Shown: positions 62,595 to 64,000 of the stretch, in pieces
How positions within the stretch are numbered: the stretch's first letter is position 1
Layout of the letters: each line of letters starts with the position of its first letter
Source: Owenia fusiformis
Lineage: Eukaryota > Annelida > Polychaeta > Sabellida > Oweniidae
Reading direction: 5' to 3'
DNA: 64,000 nt
Assembly (NCBI GenBank): GCA_903813345.2
Contig: CAIIXF020000001.1
Coordinates: 7,507,098-7,571,097 of the forward strand
The notes under the pieces: model-generated
The model's database searches: none
Told to the model about the DNA's origin: nothing
Seen by the model: the letters and a program-made list of their open reading frames with translations, nothing else
Made by a program: the position numbers and the translations under genes

Positions 62595-62685
62595 ACTTAA
62601 ACCTACTATACACACCATTGAAGTTGGCATGGCTTCGTTTTTAAAGTATTAAAAAACACTGTCCTACCCGGAAGTGCTATTTACA

Positions 62686-62762
62686 TGCGTGGAGATTAAA
62701 GAATATCGAGTTGGAACCCTGGCTTCCAATCCTCCTTGCCTCCTTGATCAAAAAAATGAAAA
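62686..62762. repeat. 77-bp direct repeat, right copy
   Basis: Identical to 58770-58846 and directly abutting the truncated end of R1'. Confidence 0.88.
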
Positions 62763-62857
62763 CATGAAAATTATTCAACTTCCGGTTTTTCAAAATGACT
62801 CGTAAAAATATAAATTACACAAATAATATTGAATTGAAACTCTATATATCTACTTAC

Positions 62858-62930
62858 GTTTGATCTTCACAATTATTTCCTGTGGTTGAACCTTACGACG
62901 ATGTTCCTGATCTTTCAAGCAAGAGATGAA
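62858..62930 (-). other. Probable DMAP1 5' noncoding exon
   Basis: On the minus strand, ATCAAAC|GTAAGTAG at 62864-62850 is a strong donor facing the acceptor at 57871-57873 next to the DMAP1 ATG. The upstream edge is a guess. If correct, DMAP1 and the carboxylase gene share a ~330-bp divergent promoter, and all repeats from 57.9 to 62.8 kb lie in one intron. Confidence 0.4.
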
Positions 62931-63258
62931 GTCAAAAGAAACAAAAATGTAAAAATCAGTTTCTGAGGGCCGCCATATTTTTTGTACTGCAGCCACTAGC
63001 AGTCAAAATAGATCTTGTATGTTTTCTCCAATCAAGACTCTATTTACGATATTATAAACAAAACTTGATTAAATATATAACTTAATTATAAATGAATAGA
63101 GTGATATAGTAAAGAAAGTAAATATTTGATCAAAATAAGTGCAGAGTTTAGTACCATTTTGTAAAATCTGCAGTTTATTTACACTGTCAACAAGTTTTGG
63201 AATTTGGACCAAGAGTTTCCAGGTTATAAATGAATAAGTAGCATGCAAATCAATCAAC

Positions 63259-64000
63259 ATGCAAAGACATTATAAACACATCATTTCCAGGTGCTTTAGC
63301 CTGGTAGCCAAAGAGAAGCCAAAGAGGCAAGGTCAAATATTGAGGACTTTGAATGGAGAAGTTGACACTTCTTCAGAACATTTTCAAAACAATTTAGAAC
63401 ATTCCAAGAGCCTTGCTGAAAAGTACAAACAAGTGTTATCTGTGGCTGAGGCTGGTGGTGGTGAAAAGGGAAAACAGCTTCATGTCGTGCGTAACAAAAA
63501 AATTCTGATACGAGATCGCTTGAAGCTTTTATTAGATGAAGATTCAGAGTTTCTCGAATTGTCGCCATTAGCGGGTATGGGAATGGAATATGGCGACATC
63601 CCATGTGCAAGTAATGTAAATGGTATGTAGCATTGCCACGGTTATACCAGGCTTTCACGATAACACTACCATGGTCATGGCAGTATCCTGTGAAACTTAA
63701 AAACTTTAATAACATGGTGACGGTTGTGCCAGGCATAAGTCTTGCAATAGATAGCACTGTTAAAAAGGCATAAAAATTAGATTTAACCCATACTGTAATT
63801 TCCCTGTTCAACTCTGTATCTGTGTTACTTTTTCCAATTAAAGCAAATACATGTTCAATCTTCAAAATTATTTTCAGGTATTGGAAAAATCCATGGAAGA
63901 TGGTGTATGGTACTGGGAAATGATGCAACCACCAAGGGAGGTACTATCTTCCCTATATCTATCAAGAAGAACCTACGTAGTCAGAAGATAGCAGAGGAGA
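63259..64000 (+). CDS. MCCC2: Mitochondrial carboxyltransferase, probably methylcrotonoyl-CoA carboxylase β (5' part)
   Basis: Two exons, 63259-63622 and 63878 to beyond the edge, join in phase 1. The N-terminus MQRHYKHIISRCFSLVAKEK is Arg/Lys-rich without acidic residues until Glu19, which fits a mitochondrial targeting peptide. The mature part resembles acyl-CoA carboxyltransferase β subunits: GGGEKGKQLHVVRNKKILIRD, then LLLDEDSEFLELSPLAG, then GIGKIHGRWCMVLGNDATTKGGT..P.. near the edge. In the family this subunit carboxylates 3-methylcrotonyl-CoA in leucine breakdown, using biotin on the α subunit. The order GEK..R..I.RDRL...LLD..S.FLELS is common to MCC-β and propionyl-CoA carboxylase β. 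The NDATTKGG/P..KK pattern favours MCC-β, but the substrate cannot be settled from 163 residues. Confidence 0.75.

Larger units (their letters stand above)
58847..62685. mobile_element. Composite element R1-core-R1', interrupted by nested insertions
   Basis: R1 is 58847-59313 (467 bp, GGTGTCACT...AGTGACACC). Then come TTAA, a noncoding core (59318-60124), TTAA again, and a second direct copy R1' starting at 60129. R1' is split twice. 60129-60462 equals 58847-59180, 62197-62237 continues it and 62605-62685 finishes it, lacking only the last 11 bp. The insertions are a 1730-bp sister element (60463-62192) and a 357-bp element (62238-62594). No coding sequence is visible. Confidence 0.85.

Noticed and set aside
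58847-62685. LTR retrotransposon interpretation of R1/R2 pairs
   Set aside because: The 4-bp duplication and paired direct repeats fit, but there are no TG..CA ends, primer-binding site, polypurine tract or coding region; kept as an open possibility only.

Overview
This is animal nuclear DNA. It is AT-rich, its genes are broken into short exons with GT-AG introns, and it carries many small inverted-repeat transposons. The gene content and repeat style (BRICHOS precursors with cysteine-rich tails, a QPD-type C-type lectin, a LINE with a 2A sequence, frequent TACATGTA motifs) suggest a marine invertebrate, most likely a lophotrochozoan (annelid, mollusc, brachiopod or similar). The phylum is an inference.

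Layout. 0.9-2.1 kb: last two exons of a C-type lectin (+). 2.8-9.6 kb: fifteen exons of a large coiled-coil, C2-like protein (-) that runs off the left edge; the lectin probably lies in one of its introns. 9.6-19.2 kb: repeat-rich ground holding an intact-looking 6.6-kb LINE (12280-18850) with two ORFs, a 9-bp target duplication and a 2A ribosome-skipping motif at the front of ORF2. The LINE lies inside an older element with ~100-bp inverted ends. 21.4-37.0 kb: complete methionine synthase reductase (MTRR, +, 13 coding exons). 27.6-49.5 kb: three tandem six-exon BRICHOS genes (-). The first is nested in an MTRR intron. The other two follow MTRR. 51.0-57.9 kb: complete DMAP1 (-, 13 coding exons), with a probable 5' noncoding exon near 62.86 kb. 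58.8-62.7 kb: a nested composite repeat, inside the probable DMAP1 5' intron. 63.26 kb to the edge: start of a mitochondrial biotin-dependent carboxyltransferase, probably MCCC2 (+), in a head-to-head arrangement with DMAP1.

The most interesting system is the BRICHOS cluster. All three genes share exon structure, exon lengths, a TATA box about 100 bp before the ATG, a type II membrane anchor and a BRICHOS domain with two conserved cysteines. Exon 6, always entered in phase 1, encodes an unrelated short peptide packed with cysteines, placed just after a basic processing site (RQKR, KKR, RDKR). This is the architecture of annelid BRICHOS antimicrobial-peptide precursors, but the peptides do not resemble the arenicin type. 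The housekeeping genes act independently: MTRR reactivates methionine synthase, DMAP1 is a chromatin-complex subunit, and the carboxylase belongs to leucine breakdown.

All exon boundaries were read by eye from splice signals and reading frame. No alignment or database search was run.
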